Part shown: positions 20,064-33,300 of the stretch, piece by piece
How the letters are laid out: every line of letters starts with the position of its first letter
Numbering within the stretch: the stretch's first letter is position 1
The notes under the pieces: model-generated
What the model saw: only the letters and a program-made list of their open reading frames with translations
What the model was told of the DNA's origin: nothing
Databases searched by the model: none
Translations under genes and position numbers: made by a program
From: an uncultured Eubacteriales bacterium
GTDB lineage: Bacteria; Bacillota; Clostridia; TANB77; CAG-508
Direction: 5' to 3'
DNA: 64,000 nt
Assembly: GCA_949289635.1 (NCBI GenBank)
Contig: CASEOS010000006.1
Span: 30,978 to 94,977 of the forward strand

Positions 20064-21584
20064 TTATTCTTGATTGTAATAATTCATATTTAAATCTTTT
20101 CCTAAATGCCATTTTCCAATAAAGTCAACCACTAAATAGTCATCTAAATTGTATGTAGGTTCTTGCACAATTTCTCCCTTATTATTAATGGCTCCCCATT
20201 TTCCGTCTTTTTTAACTGCTGCAAATCCATATTCGTTTTGTTCTGTTGCATCATCATATGTATATTCTACCACAACATTTCCATCTTTGTCTACATATCC
20301 ATATAGATTATCTTTTTTATCTAAATATAAAGTATGATTACTTAAAATTTCTGTTTTATTTTTTTCCTCAAATTTAAAGTTATAATATTTATATTCATCA
20401 TTTTGTTTTAATTCAAAATAACCTGCTTCTGTATTAATTTCAATCAATATCCCAGTTTGTTGTACATCAAAATGATTATTTAAAATGTTGCTATTAAAGT
20501 TTTGATCTTCTGCAATATAGATATCTCCTGTTTCATTATATGTAATAGACTGATAATTAAATGGTACTTTTTCTTGATTGTCTATATCTACAATTCCTTG
20601 TGTTTCACCTTTTTTTGCAATAAATACATTCGTTTTTGCCTCTACTAAATTATCATATTGTGCTTCTATCAAAACTTCTCCTGTTAAGTTCATAACACCA
20701 TATTTTCCATTAGAAACATAAATGACACCTTGATCTTTTGCTTTTAATATAGCTGTTATCTCTTCAAAGCCTTGTGTTAACACTTCTTCTCCGTTACTGT
20801 TGATTAATTTTTGGTTTCCATCTTGTGTAACTACATATAAATCATTTCCATATACTTTTTCAATTTCTTGATATTGATTTTGTAAAATTACTTTTTTAGA
20901 AGAATCCACAATTCCATATAACCCAGTATCATCTTTTACAATATAACCATCTCTATTTGTCTTTCCTAAATTAGTAATCTCTGTGTAATTGATATCTAAA
21001 ATCATTCTTCCTTCATTATCTGCTACACCGTATTTTCCATCTTTTTGAACCAATAAAGCATTTTCTACGCCTGGTATTGCTTCTATACTATCATATTCTG
21101 CCTTTAATATCATATCCCCTTCAAAATTAATCGTTCCCCATTTTCCATCTTTTTGAACTTTTAATACATTATCTTCATACCATAGATTATTATTTGCATC
21201 ATGATTGCTAATTGCTTCTACTTTTGTATATTCTGTGAAAATTTCTTGATTTTTACTATTTAATGCTTTGGTTGCATATTCTCCTGTATCATAATTTACA
21301 TCATATGTACAAAGGAAGATATCTGTTTTATTATCTGGAATGATTATCATTTCCTCATAAGAAGGTTCTATAATTGTGTTACCGTTTTCATCGATAATCC
21401 CCCATTTATTATCTTTATATCCTGCAAAATATGTTTTGCTTGCAATTTCTCCTTTATTACTTTCTTTTTGAAAAATGCCTCTTATGATAAATACAGACAT
21501 GACTATTACAATAATTGCTAAAATGACTGCAAAAACCTTTTTCATATTTAATTTTGGTTCCTCATATCTTTTTCCTCTACTCAT
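20064..21584 (-). CDS. WG-repeat surface protein with N-terminal membrane anchor
   Basis: 506 residues. A basic start, a membrane segment (about 14-34), then roughly ten copies of the WG/KWG repeat: for example DNKWGIIDENGNTIIEP, DGKWGTINFEGDMILKAEYD, DGKYGVADNEGRMILD, and at the end DGKWGAINNKGEIVQEPTY. WG repeats form beta-rich repeat domains found in secreted or membrane-anchored proteins, usually of unknown function. The anchor suggests an extracytoplasmic repeat domain. AGGAGG lies upstream of the ATG. It is located 63 bp downstream of spoIIE on the same strand and may be co-transcribed. Confidence 0.85.
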   Translation of the reverse strand: MSRGKRYEEPKLNMKKVFAVILAIIVIVMSVFIIRGIFQKESNKGEIASKTYFAGYKDNKWGIIDENGNTIIEPSYEEMIIIPDNKTDIFLCTYDVNYDTGEYATKALNSKNQEIFTEYTKVEAISNHDANNNLWYEDNVLKVQKDGKWGTINFEGDMILKAEYDSIEAIPGVENALLVQKDGKYGVADNEGRMILDINYTEITNLGKTNRDGYIVKDDTGLYGIVDSSKKVILQNQYQEIEKVYGNDLYVVTQDGNQKLINSNGEEVLTQGFEEITAILKAKDQGVIYVSNGKYGVMNLTGEVLIEAQYDNLVEAKTNVFIAKKGETQGIVDIDNQEKVPFNYQSITYNETGDIYIAEDQNFNSNILNNHFDVQQTGILIEINTEAGYFELKQNDEYKYYNFKFEEKNKTEILSNHTLYLDKKDNLYGYVDKDGNVVVEYTYDDATEQNEYGFAAVKKDGKWGAINNKGEIVQEPTYNLDDYLVVDFIGKWHLGKDLNMNYYNQE

Positions 21585-21647
21585 ACATTCGTTCCTCCTA
21601 TTTTATTGTAAACTTTTTTCTTTTGCTTAAACATTATTCTTTTATTT

Positions 21648-24059
21648 CTATTCGTCTTTTTTCATAAATTTACATACGATAACACTCATATCATCATTGG
21701 TTTTTCCAAAATTATTATCGATTGCTTCATTTAATACAATATCTGCAATTTTTTTTGTATTTTTTGTTTCAATATCTTCTAACAAATATTTAATCCATAA
21801 TTCTTTATTTTTATATTCTATATTAGAATCTAAAATACCATCTGTACACATCAGTAGCATTTGTTCATTTTGAATATCTGTATCAAATACCTGGATATTA
21901 TCTTGGTTAACCATTCCTGCTGGAAGTGTATTAGATTTTATAATTTGCACTTTTTTATTTTTCTTTATATAGGTTGGACATGCACCACTTTTTATACATT
22001 CAATTGTTCCTTTGTACAAATCTATAATGGTAATATCTAATGTAGCAAAAATTTCTTCATTTTTACTAATTAAAGTAGATGTAATCAATTCAATAGAACT
22101 ATCTTTATCAAATCCAGATTTTAATAAATTTTGTAACATAGCTAATGCTTGCATACTACTTTCATTTGCTTTTCTTCCTGTTCCCATTCCATCACTTAAT
22201 GCAATAACATATTTCCCATCTTTTAATCTGATATTTATAAAATTATCGCCTGAAACTTCACTTTGATTTTTACTAGAATCTGCTGTTGCAAATCCAATGA
22301 CATATTTGTCATCAGAAATATATATTAAGTCTGTTTCTGTTGAGTTTTCATCATTTAAAATAATCTTTTCTTTTAAGACTTTTGTTAGTATATTTTCTAT
22401 AATACGGTTATCTGCTATTTCTTCTAATAATATATGAATGATATATCTATCTTTCTTATTGACCACTAATTCTTTTACATGAATTTCTTTTTGTTTCAAT
22501 AATTCAATCATTTCAATTTCTTGTTTTGTATAGTTATTTTCTTTATCAGCTTCTTTTTGAATATCTTTTGCAATCCCTGATATGACTTTTGAAACACCTC
22601 TTAATTGTGTTTCCATATTTCTTTTATTTTCTTCTAGTTTTCTCTTCCAAACAAAATGATTTTTACTTACTTTATATGAAATATTTAAGATTCGCAAGAT
22701 TTGTAATATATTTTCTTCTAAATATCCACTAACTTCTTTGTCGTCAAACCCTATAATATAACTATTACAATCTGCAAAAATTTTTAATAAGTCTTCTCTT
22801 TCAATCTCTTGTTTATCTAATAGTAAATTAAATATTTCATCTATAATTTTTCCATTTACATTTGCAATATCTTCATATAATAAATTGTCTTTATATGCCT
22901 CTAAATTATTTAATACCTCATTTATAAATATTTGCTTATTTTCTTCTTTTTCTTCTAGAGAATATTCTTTTTTGGTATCTTCTGCATATACATTTGCCAT
23001 TTTTTTGATGGTTTCTGATACATTATTTAATTTTTCAACAGTTTCTTTTTCTCTCGTTAAAGTTCTCTCTCTAGAAATTGGTAAAAATTTTGAACTTCCT
23101 ACAAATTCTTCTATATCAATATGAATATTTTTAGGTATTGCTAATAGCATAATAGATGCCAATAAGATTTCTTTAAAATAGATTAATTCTACTGTATATC
23201 CATTTGATGCATATGCTAATATCACATTTCCTATACAAAATCCAATGATAACACCTATTCTTCCAAATCGATTTAAAAAGCCTGCTACCATACCAGAAAT
23301 TGCATAAGCTGCTATGATAATAGGTTCTCCTCCCGTAATAATTCCAAGTGTTACACCAATTGTTACACCAGAAGTAGCACCTACTAATACTCCATTTTTC
23401 CAGCCTAAAACTAAAACAATAAATATGCTAAGTATATTTCTAATTGAAAATCCCAAAATAGATACATCTGAAAAAGCACTTACGGCTATCGCTAATAGGA
23501 GACTTGTCCCTATCACTTCTTCAATTGAAAATGCTTTTCTTTCCCCAAAATTTTCAATAACAGAAATGGAATTAGCAAATATTTTATAAAATGCAATTGT
23601 AATAATTGTATATGTCATACTTAATAATATGTCATAAAATGTTAATGTAGAAAATATTGCTTTTAGAATTTGGATAATAAAAACAGCAACAAAAATGTTT
23701 TTACCAACTTTAATTTTTTCATTTCTTTCTTCTTCGTTATATTTTGGTTTGATAATGAATAAACTGATAAAAAATACAAGGCTAGTTAGGAAATATTCTA
23801 ACCCTCCTCCTATACCAAATTTTATACTATTTCCTATTAAAGATATGATGACTACACCTAAAAGAGGAATAGAAGATGAAAAACATGCTCCTAATATACT
23901 AATACTAAATAATGAAAAATCTCCTCCTATGCCCACTAGTGATAACATAAACGATAAGATATACATAATGATATTATTGGTTTTTATAATTTCAGACCAT
24001 TTATTGACAGTTTCTCTTTTTCTATCTTGTATTGTATATTCATTTATATTTTGAAACAT
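21648..24059 (-). CDS. spoIIE: Stage II sporulation protein E
   Basis: 803 residues from the ATG at 24059; a GTG two codons upstream is less well spaced from AAGGTGG. The N-terminal third has about ten membrane segments (residues 33-310). A helical central region follows, then a C-terminal PP2C-type phosphatase with ALSDGMGTGRKANESS, CTDGILD and DDMSVIV. In sporulation SpoIIE dephosphorylates SpoIIAA to activate sigma-F in the forespore and helps place the polar septum. Length is close to that of B. subtilis (827). Two TTGTCTTTT repeats upstream could be Spo0A sites, but they are weak. Confidence 0.93.
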   Translation of the reverse strand: MFQNINEYTIQDRKRETVNKWSEIIKTNNIIMYILSFMLSLVGIGGDFSLFSISILGACFSSSIPLLGVVIISLIGNSIKFGIGGGLEYFLTSLVFFISLFIIKPKYNEEERNEKIKVGKNIFVAVFIIQILKAIFSTLTFYDILLSMTYTIITIAFYKIFANSISVIENFGERKAFSIEEVIGTSLLLAIAVSAFSDVSILGFSIRNILSIFIVLVLGWKNGVLVGATSGVTIGVTLGIITGGEPIIIAAYAISGMVAGFLNRFGRIGVIIGFCIGNVILAYASNGYTVELIYFKEILLASIMLLAIPKNIHIDIEEFVGSSKFLPISRERTLTREKETVEKLNNVSETIKKMANVYAEDTKKEYSLEEKEENKQIFINEVLNNLEAYKDNLLYEDIANVNGKIIDEIFNLLLDKQEIEREDLLKIFADCNSYIIGFDDKEVSGYLEENILQILRILNISYKVSKNHFVWKRKLEENKRNMETQLRGVSKVISGIAKDIQKEADKENNYTKQEIEMIELLKQKEIHVKELVVNKKDRYIIHILLEEIADNRIIENILTKVLKEKIILNDENSTETDLIYISDDKYVIGFATADSSKNQSEVSGDNFINIRLKDGKYVIALSDGMGTGRKANESSMQALAMLQNLLKSGFDKDSSIELITSTLISKNEEIFATLDITIIDLYKGTIECIKSGACPTYIKKNKKVQIIKSNTLPAGMVNQDNIQVFDTDIQNEQMLLMCTDGILDSNIEYKNKELWIKYLLEDIETKNTKKIADIVLNEAIDNNFGKTNDDMSVIVCKFMKKDE

Positions 24060-24384
24060 ATTCACATACCACCTTTACCTAATATATATGCTATATTTTA
24101 CTACTTGTCTTTTGTGGTTTTTGTCTTTTTTAGTAAGTATTCTCTAATATTTTTTTTACAGAATATACTATTTTTTTGTTTTATATGTATTTATACTATT
24201 TTTTTTTATTTTTTATGCTTCTTATTTTATTACAGAATGTCAAAAAAAGCAATATCATGATTTTAAATTCATCAGAAAAAATACAAGATACCATCCCCCT
24301 CTTCTAATGAATCATTTGACTTAACTATTAGAAAAAACCAATGAATTATACAATTCATTGGTTTTTCATTATAAATCTATTAAC
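24060..24384. other. Intergenic region upstream of spoIIE
   Basis: 325 bp, T-rich. It contains direct repeats TTGTCTTTT at 24105-24113 and 24121-24129, a possible -10 (TAAAAT, 24100-24095, minus) for spoIIE, and a terminator at 24333-24366. Confidence 0.5.
24333..24366 (-). terminator. Terminator of the giant surface-protein gene
   Basis: AAAAACCAATGAATT / AATTCATTGGTTTTT stem with a 4-base loop, 18 bases past the stop at 24385; the A/T arms supply the U-run. Confidence 0.85.
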
Positions 24385-27300
24385 CTAGTTTTTTAGTACT
24401 TTCTTTTTGATAATAACAATCCCTACACTCATTATAATTAGAATACTGATTCCTATTATTCCATATATCCAATATGTTCTATTTTCACCAGTAGGTGGTG
24501 TAATTGTAATTTCTACTTTGTCATCATCTAGCTCATCACCTTTATATGTGTCCGTGTATGGATCATAAGATTCATTTGTCGTTGGATTATAGTTACCAGG
24601 AATAGAATCATATGTTTTTCTTCCTTTTAATTTAATAATCTCAATATCATTTTCATATGTTAAATCATCTGATGAAGGTGATAATTGTTTTGATACTACC
24701 ATACTTGTATCTACTGCTTCTGAACCAGGCACCATATTTTCAAATATTGGATTTGCTAAATGTATGATATTTTGACGACCTTTTACCTCATCATATATTA
24801 CATCTGCAAGAAGTTTATCTTTCATATCGCTTGTTATATCAATTCTTTCCCAGTTGTTTCCTTCAGTAGACTGTAATACTAAATCTTCTGGTAAATAGTC
24901 AAACATATCTATAACTGTTGCAATTTTCCATCCTGCATTTCCATCTGGCACTGTTCCGTAAATATAGTAATCCTCATTATTATAATCTATTTCACAATTA
25001 CTGTTATCTACTGATATTTCATATGTTATTCTTAATGTTGCACCTTGTATAATTTCATTATCAATTTCAATATAAACATCATCATCTAATGTTTTAACAC
25101 CTGATAAATTTTGACTTCTTGGATCTCCATTAATCAATTCATTACCATTTGTTAATACAATTTGAATATTGGCTATTTGTTTATCAACAATTAGAGATTG
25201 TTTTGGTCTTTCTATAATACCAAAATCAATATTATCAAATACAAATTTAAGTTGTCCATTTATACTATCAGCATATGTACTGAAATTGTCTAAATTAATA
25301 TCAAAATCTAATTTAATATCAAACATTCTTGTATCTGCACTAACTTCTGTGATTCCTCCATTGGTTAGTACTGTTTCATAAGAAATATCTTCTTCTGTAA
25401 TTCTATTTTCAACAAATTCTTCATTGTCTTTTGCATCTGACAATCTTTGTACACCTTCAATATTACTTGTCTCTCCTCTATACCAATAATCTGTCATAGC
25501 CTCAACAGCTTCCTTATTTCCGCCTCTATAAATTGTTGATTTATACTTATCTACTTCAACATTTTTTACTGTATTACCACTTGGATCTACAATCACACTA
25601 TTATCTCCATATGTATATCTGATAACATAATTTGATGGTATAACACCTGAAAATTCATAAGTTCCTTGTTCATTTGTTGTTGTTTCAGCCCTTACGGTAC
25701 TTTCTTCTAATGTATTTGGATTCCATTGATATAATTGGGCTAATTCATAGTCACCTGTATCTGTAACTGTTAACAATTCCACCTTAACCTTATTAACCAC
25801 ATTTTCCGTAGTTTCATAGATACCATTACCTTTTCTCTCTTTGCCATATCCAGTTTGCTCTAGTAACTCTTCTCTTGCACTATCTTCCCATACAGTACCT
25901 TGAATTTTTCTTCCTTCTTTTACATTAAGGATTAATGATGGTGCTTTATCTGTATCATCTTCCATCGTATCTGTTATATTTACTTTGTTATCTACAATTT
26001 TAGGTTCGATTGTATCTGGTGCAGAGTCTATATCAATTCCTGCATAAGGTACTGAATAATCACTATCACTATATGTAGAATATGATGATACTTCTGTAAT
26101 AGAATCTAATGTTAGTTCTTCATTTAAGATAGAATTTATGGCATCATTATTTAATTGATATGTAATTGTCAATTCTCTTGTTTGTCCATCTGGTATTTGA
26201 TAATTTGTTTGTATATTTACTTTTTTCAAGCCATTTTGATTATAATTATCATCTATTTGTGATTCTAACATATTTCCGTTTTCATCTCTAACAACCACAT
26301 TTTCATATCTTGCATCATAGTAATTGGTTAATGTTTTTAAGTTCGTAAATAAACTTGATGATTCATTTGTCAATTGTAATTTGTAAGTTACAAATACTTT
26401 TAATTTTCCTTCATTTCCTTCTTGTTTGTTGTACACAATGTCTGCTGAATATACTTCTCTTGAGTATGAATTGTCTATATATTTGTTAGCAAATCTTACA
26501 GCTACATTAAGTGTATTATCTTCATTAACTACATTTTCTCCAATATAGTTTGCTGGATCTTCAAATCTTTGTGCATAATGATATGTATGTGTATAGTCAT
26601 TAAAAGTGATTTGTACATCTTGCATATCTTGTAATATGAATAAGTCTGGCATTTGTCTTTCTTCTACACCTAAGTTTAATCCACCAATTTCTACTACTGC
26701 ATCTTTTCTAATAGTATCTGGTGTTAAACTGGTACAAAGTACATTTGTATTTGTTTCATCTTTAGATGTCACAGCCTGAAGTGTATATTGCTCATCCGCT
26801 CCAGAAATTGGATATTTTTGTCCATCATATCCATATTTCACATTATCTCCATAAATTACATGACTTTCATGATTTTCTGCATCATAATTATATCGTATAT
26901 CATATGTTTTATCTCCATTTGTATTAGATGCCGCTCCTTGACTAATTGTTGCATAACAATTGTTAAATTCATCTCTTAATGCTTCATCTGTTGCTGTATT
27001 TCTGCTACCACTATATTTTGTAATTGTATTTCCATTTGAAGTTGTTTCTGTGTTTGGATTAAATTCTGGATTTACTGCTATTGATTGATAACTCATACCA
27101 TTATATTCAAATTCAATATATGCACCTACTAATTTATCTATTTCTAGTTTTATTGCATTTGCATCTTCATCATAATTACCAAATACATATTCCCCATTTA
27201 CATCTGTAATTGTTTCATCCATTAGATTTCCATCTTTATCTATTAATCTAACTGGTACATTGGCTAATCTTTTATCTTCTGTTCCACTATTCCATATATA

Positions 27301-30300
27301 ATCTTTTGTGCTATTTTTACCATCTGTTTTTTCTTCCCAAGCAAATCCTCTGATTTTAATATATTTTCTTCTGTTTTTATCTGTTATATTGCTTGTACTT
27401 TCTGTTCCTTGTTCTGCAGCTGATTCAGTAGTATCTGTAGATTTTTGTCTTACTACTTCAATTGTAGCTGATGTTGATAAATCTACAGTTGTTGTTGTTC
27501 CATCACTATTTGTTACTTCCCATGAAATAAAGTTTGGATCTACATCATAACCAAAATTATCTCCTACTGATATCTCCTCTACTACATAACTACCAATTAA
27601 TATATTATATATTTGTGCTAAACCTTCTTCATCTGTTACAAATATAGTTGCTTCTTCTGGATTATTAGTTGTTGTCATATCATCAAAATGTACTGTTCCC
27701 GTTGCAGTTTCTATTGCTGTTAAGTTTCCTGATGTATCTCTTTGCATTCCAACAACATATCCTGAACTTTGTATTTTTCTCAATAGTAGACGCATATCTA
27801 TTATATTAACTTGTCCATCACCATTAACATCTGCTGCATTTTGTTGTTGTGTTGTAAGATCTGTTTTTCCAGTAACATATCTCAATACTATACTCAAATC
27901 TTCTTCTTCTAGATATCCGTTACTATTTACATCACCTTTTCCATCAACAAAATCGGCCAGTGCTTCTTGGTCTTCAGCAGATATATTTTTTCTTAATCTA
28001 AAACTTACACCTTGTATTTTAGCATCATTATCTGCATCTTTCTTTTCAATTCTTAAGTTACCTGTTTGTTTCTCATTTGATAAAGTAAATGATGTAATTT
28101 TCCCTGAGTATATCGTTGTTTCTCCTTTTTCTACTTTTGAATATCCATAATTATTATTTGATATCTCTGTTATTGTATATTTTCCAACTTGTAAATTATC
28201 TATATGGATTTTTCCATTTTCATCTGTTGTAAATGTTTTATCATATCCTACGGTTGCATTTTGTACACGAATCTTAACACCCTCTAGTTTTATATTCGTA
28301 TTATCTTTATCTTGTTTTACAATGTCTAATGCACCATTGATGTCTTTCCATTCTACTGATTTTGTATCTGTTGTTGTTGTTGTTTCTTCATCTTGTCTAT
28401 ATACAGTAACACCTACTCTTTGATATTCATCTCCTTTATTTGGAATGTATACACCATATGCTTTTACTTTTATAGATGATGTTGCACTAACTTCAGCACT
28501 ATTACTTAATGTTACTTTAGATATTCCATTAGCACATTTTGAAGCAGGTATTTTAATATAAAATGTAGCATCTCCTTTTACAGTCATACTTTTTCCTGAA
28601 CTATCACAAGTACTTGTTCCACTAATATTATTTCCTTTACTATCTTTTACTTGTATTGTATAACCATTATCATTATTACATTCAATAACAAATGGTCCTA
28701 ATAAATAATTATTTGCATCTAATTTCTTCATGGTAATATTAGAATTTTTCTTAGTTAAATCAATAGATCCTGTTTTTACTGGTGTACTTCGATATGTAAC
28801 TTCTATACTTGATTCTTCTGTATCTAATGTATAATTTCTATTATATGGAGGTGACATATCTGCATTGTGTACTCCATGATTTATACATGCTCCTCTTGGT
28901 AGTCCATCATCTATATTATCAAAATATGAACCTTTGCCTTCTCTATAATCATCTCCATCAAAATCCCATTGTGTCGTTTCTGGTAAATAGTCTGTGATTG
29001 ACCCTACTGATAATGATAATGGTGTTTGTACATATAACACAATCATAAATAATATCATGAACATAGCTATTTTAGAAATTTTTCTAATTTTGATTTTTCC
29101 TTTTTTAATGCCAACTATTACACCAATTGCGATGAATACTGCCAAAATTGTTCCTATTGAAATATATACGCCTATACCTGTACCAATAGATATGATAATT
29201 TCTGCTTTAGAAAAATCATCTTCTGTTTCAACATGATTTCCTGGTATTGAATCAATATCTTTACCACCACTTGTTGTACCTGCTTCTTGTATTTCTGCTT
29301 TATTGATAAAAATTCCTGTATTATCAGAAGTCATTGTTTTTGTCGCTGTCAATGTTAAAGTAACACTTTGTCCTGGCTCAATTTTTTGATTTCTGATATT
29401 TGTATTTACATATGTATTATCTGTCTGTTTTGACCAATTTTGTGTCATATTCCCTGCAAGTACAAAACCATCTGGCAAATAGTCAGCTACACTATTTGCA
29501 TATGCAGTGATTTCTCCTTCATTGGTTACAATAATTTTATATTCAACAGTTACTTTTGCACCTTCAATTTCTTTTGCTCGAATATCTATTTTGGCTAATT
29601 CTGCATTTTCATATCCGTAGACAGATGTTCTTTGACTTGTTTCTACTGTAACCTGAGAAATAAATTTATCTAATCGTAAATCATAGAATTTATTTTCTAT
29701 TAATCCCATGTCTATATTACTCATGTTATTTTGTAGTGTTAAAATATCTGTTGCTCCTACTGCTACTCTTTCTCCACCAATTGTCATTTCTTGTTTAGAA
29801 ACATCACAGTTCACTGTATCTGCTATTCCATTTTTTCTATATTCTGTTAATTCATAATGATTACTATCATATCTGAATATAACAATATATTGTCCTGATT
29901 CTAAACCTGTAAAACTATATGCTCCACTACCATTTGTTTCTTTTTGTGCTTTTACTGTATTAGCATTTTGTGTGTCTAATAACATAACTGTTATACCATT
30001 TAATAATTGCTCTGTTGACTGTCTTTCCCCATCTTTATTTTCATCAATCCATGCTACTCCTGAAATACTATAAGCACCTTCTCCTGGATTTGGGTTATCT
30101 GGATTGTCTGGATTTGGATTATCTGGGTCAGGGTTATCTGGATCTGGATTATCTGGATTGTCTGGATCTTCTGGCTCTATATTATTTACTGGAAGAATTG
30201 TATGTGAAATAGTATTAGAAGTCTTGTCTAATGTAACAATCGCAGTTGGTGCCAAATCTTCCTCTCCTTCTACTTCTTCTAATGTTTCCGTTTGTGAGAC

Positions 30301-33300
30301 AATTCTTGCACTATTTTCAATTTTCGTTTCTTCATATACATATCCTGCAGTTGCTATAATTTTAATATTAACTGTTTGTCCTGCTGGAATTAATAATGTT
30401 AAATCAATGTTTGGTAATCTGTTTCCATCTTGATCTGTTGAAATCGCACTAATGTCTAAAGTATTTTCTATTTTTTCATATTCTATATGTGTTGTTGTTA
30501 CACCTTCTTTATCTGTTACTAATTCTGTATGTGGCTCATAATTTTCATATGTAACACTAACAGGGTTAACCTCTTCTGGTAAATAATCTGTTAAATTGAC
30601 AGATACACTTTTAGAATCTTCATTCTCATAATTGCTTCCACCTATATTTTTTACAGTAATATCATATTCAATTTCATCTTCATATGATACTTCTTGTCCT
30701 TCTGTTGGTGAAGTCATAGATATACTTGCATTAGCAAATTCATAAAGAATTCTTGTTTCATTGGCATAATATGTATAATCATCTACTAAAACAGAAGATG
30801 TTGCAACTAATGTAGTTCCTAATCCATCTATATTTTTATTGATTTTTGACTCATCTATATTTCCTTCAAAAGCATAACTCATTTCATTTCTAATAGTTAA
30901 TTTTGCTGTCACTACATTATCTTCTGATAATGTAATATTTTCACTTGGTATCACCTCTTGTAAAAGTCCATCATATGATAAATATGTTGGTATAAATGCT
31001 TCTGGTAATTTTATTTGTACAGTTACTTCTTTTCCTTCTGCTCCTTTTAAATAAACATTATAATTCCATTTATTAATTCCATTATCACGTCTAGCATCTA
31101 CAAATATAGCGGCTTCTGAAGAATTTACTACATTTGTTAGTTCCCAATTACTAGTTTCAGTATCTCCTACATAAGATTTTATATTTGTTTTTATTTCTTT
31201 TTGCATTTCTCCTTCTGCTAAATCATCTACTTGTACTTCATAAAAAACTTCTACTGTCTTTCCTGATTCTATGGTTCCTATATCTATCGTTTTTTCTGTT
31301 ACGTTATTATCAAAATTATACTTATATTCCCCATTATATGAATAATAGTCTGCTTCTAATTCTCCATATGTTACACCATCTGGTATAGAACCTACTATTT
31401 TTACATTATTTAATGTTGTATCTGTCACATTTGTAACTTTAATACTATATTTAATATATTCTCCTTCATAAACAATATCATTATTATCTAATGTATTATC
31501 TCCTCTTTTCGCTGTTACTTGTACATTTAGACTATTTGTATTTTGTTGTGCTATCAATGTATTAACAACATCTTGTACTACTGTCGCAGTTTCTTCTTGA
31601 TGATAACTTTGCATTTTAATATCTTTTTGAATGCTTTTCTCTTCTACTTGTCCATCTAATGTATAAGCATTTGTATAGCTAAAGTTAATTTTATCAAATC
31701 CATTTTCAATATCTTTTTTCAATATAATAGTTGCTGGTATCTTTATATCTGTAATTAATTCTAAATCTTTTTCTGTATATTGTGTTTGTTCTCCAACTAA
31801 ATTAGCGATTATGCTAATTTTTCCCTCTTCATTTGTTTCTATATATGGTTCTTGTAATTCTAAACCATTTCCATATACAATAGAACTATTGCCTAAAATA
31901 ACTTTTTCTACTTGGCTTGGTAACTCTATTTTTAATTGAGGATTTTTAAATAAATTAAATTGTGCAGATGTTGCATTTAACTGGATATCAAATGTCACTT
32001 CATTTTGTTCTTTGTTGGTCCAATCACTAGAACTTATATTAATATCTACATTATTTTCTGCTTCTTGAATAGCAATAAGTTCCTCTTTTGTATTTGTATA
32101 AACTTCTTTTTCTATCAATTGATTTTCTTCATCATTTTCTTCTGCCGGAATAAGTTCCTCATTTATACCTATTATCTTTGTTGTTGTTTTTATATTGACA
32201 TTTTCTATATCTGTCATTGTATTTCTAATTTCTTTGATATTTCCAATATATAAAGTTCCCTCACTAACAATCGGACTTGTTTTGATACATAAACTTCTTA
32301 CATCATTTTCATATGTAACTGTAACACTTCCATTTTCTTCTACTGGTGTATCTTTATTAATTGTTACTAGTACATTGTCATTTTCATCTAGAATGTCAAT
32401 TTGAAAATCTTCTCCTAAAAGATCTACTATATTTTGTTTTTCAAATTTTGTTGTTTTATATGTTAATTGATTATGATTTCCTAACTCCTCTATGATTTCT
32501 TCATCATTTGTTCTAACATATGTATTTTCTTCTGTTATTTCTACTTTTTGATGAGCTTCTTTTTTACTTATATCAACTTTTATAATGTCTGCATATTGGG
32601 TATTATATTCTGTCTGATTAATTACATTGGATTTCATAAATCCATTATATATGTCTTCTGTATTATGCTCAATAGATGTTATGTCTCCTATATTTTCTGT
32701 TACAGTATTTTTTAATTCTCCTTCTGCATGTATTTCTTTATTCTCATCTGTAAATAAGGTTATTTTTGAAGATATATTTAAAGAAACTTCTCTTTCCACC
32801 GGATTGTCTGCATATGTATGATAATAGCAAATTAATACATAATCATCTCTACTATTACTATCTGGTATTTTGTCTGAAATCATATTACCATTTTCATCTT
32901 GATTATGGATATAAATTGTTACAACACCTGTGTCAGGATTATATGAAGCATCTGTATAATTGTCATCTATATTCCCATTCGTTGTTTCAGTCTGATTCAT
33001 AATCAATTTTACATCATATGGATATTGATTATCAATTTTTCCCACTTGAATATTTGTTTCATTTTCTTTAACTGGAAAAACTTCAGATTCCTCTTTATAA
33101 TCGATTCCTGTTCTTAAATGATATTGTATTAATGTTCCTTTATCTTCTTCAGATATGTTATAATTTATGTATTTTTCCAATACACCTTCCAAAATAGGTT
33201 CTGCGTTAATTGATGATTCTTCTGCATGAACAATCTGTCCTGTAAATATTAGTATGCTTAATACAACTAAAAACAGAATTAGTGATATCATCATTAGTTC

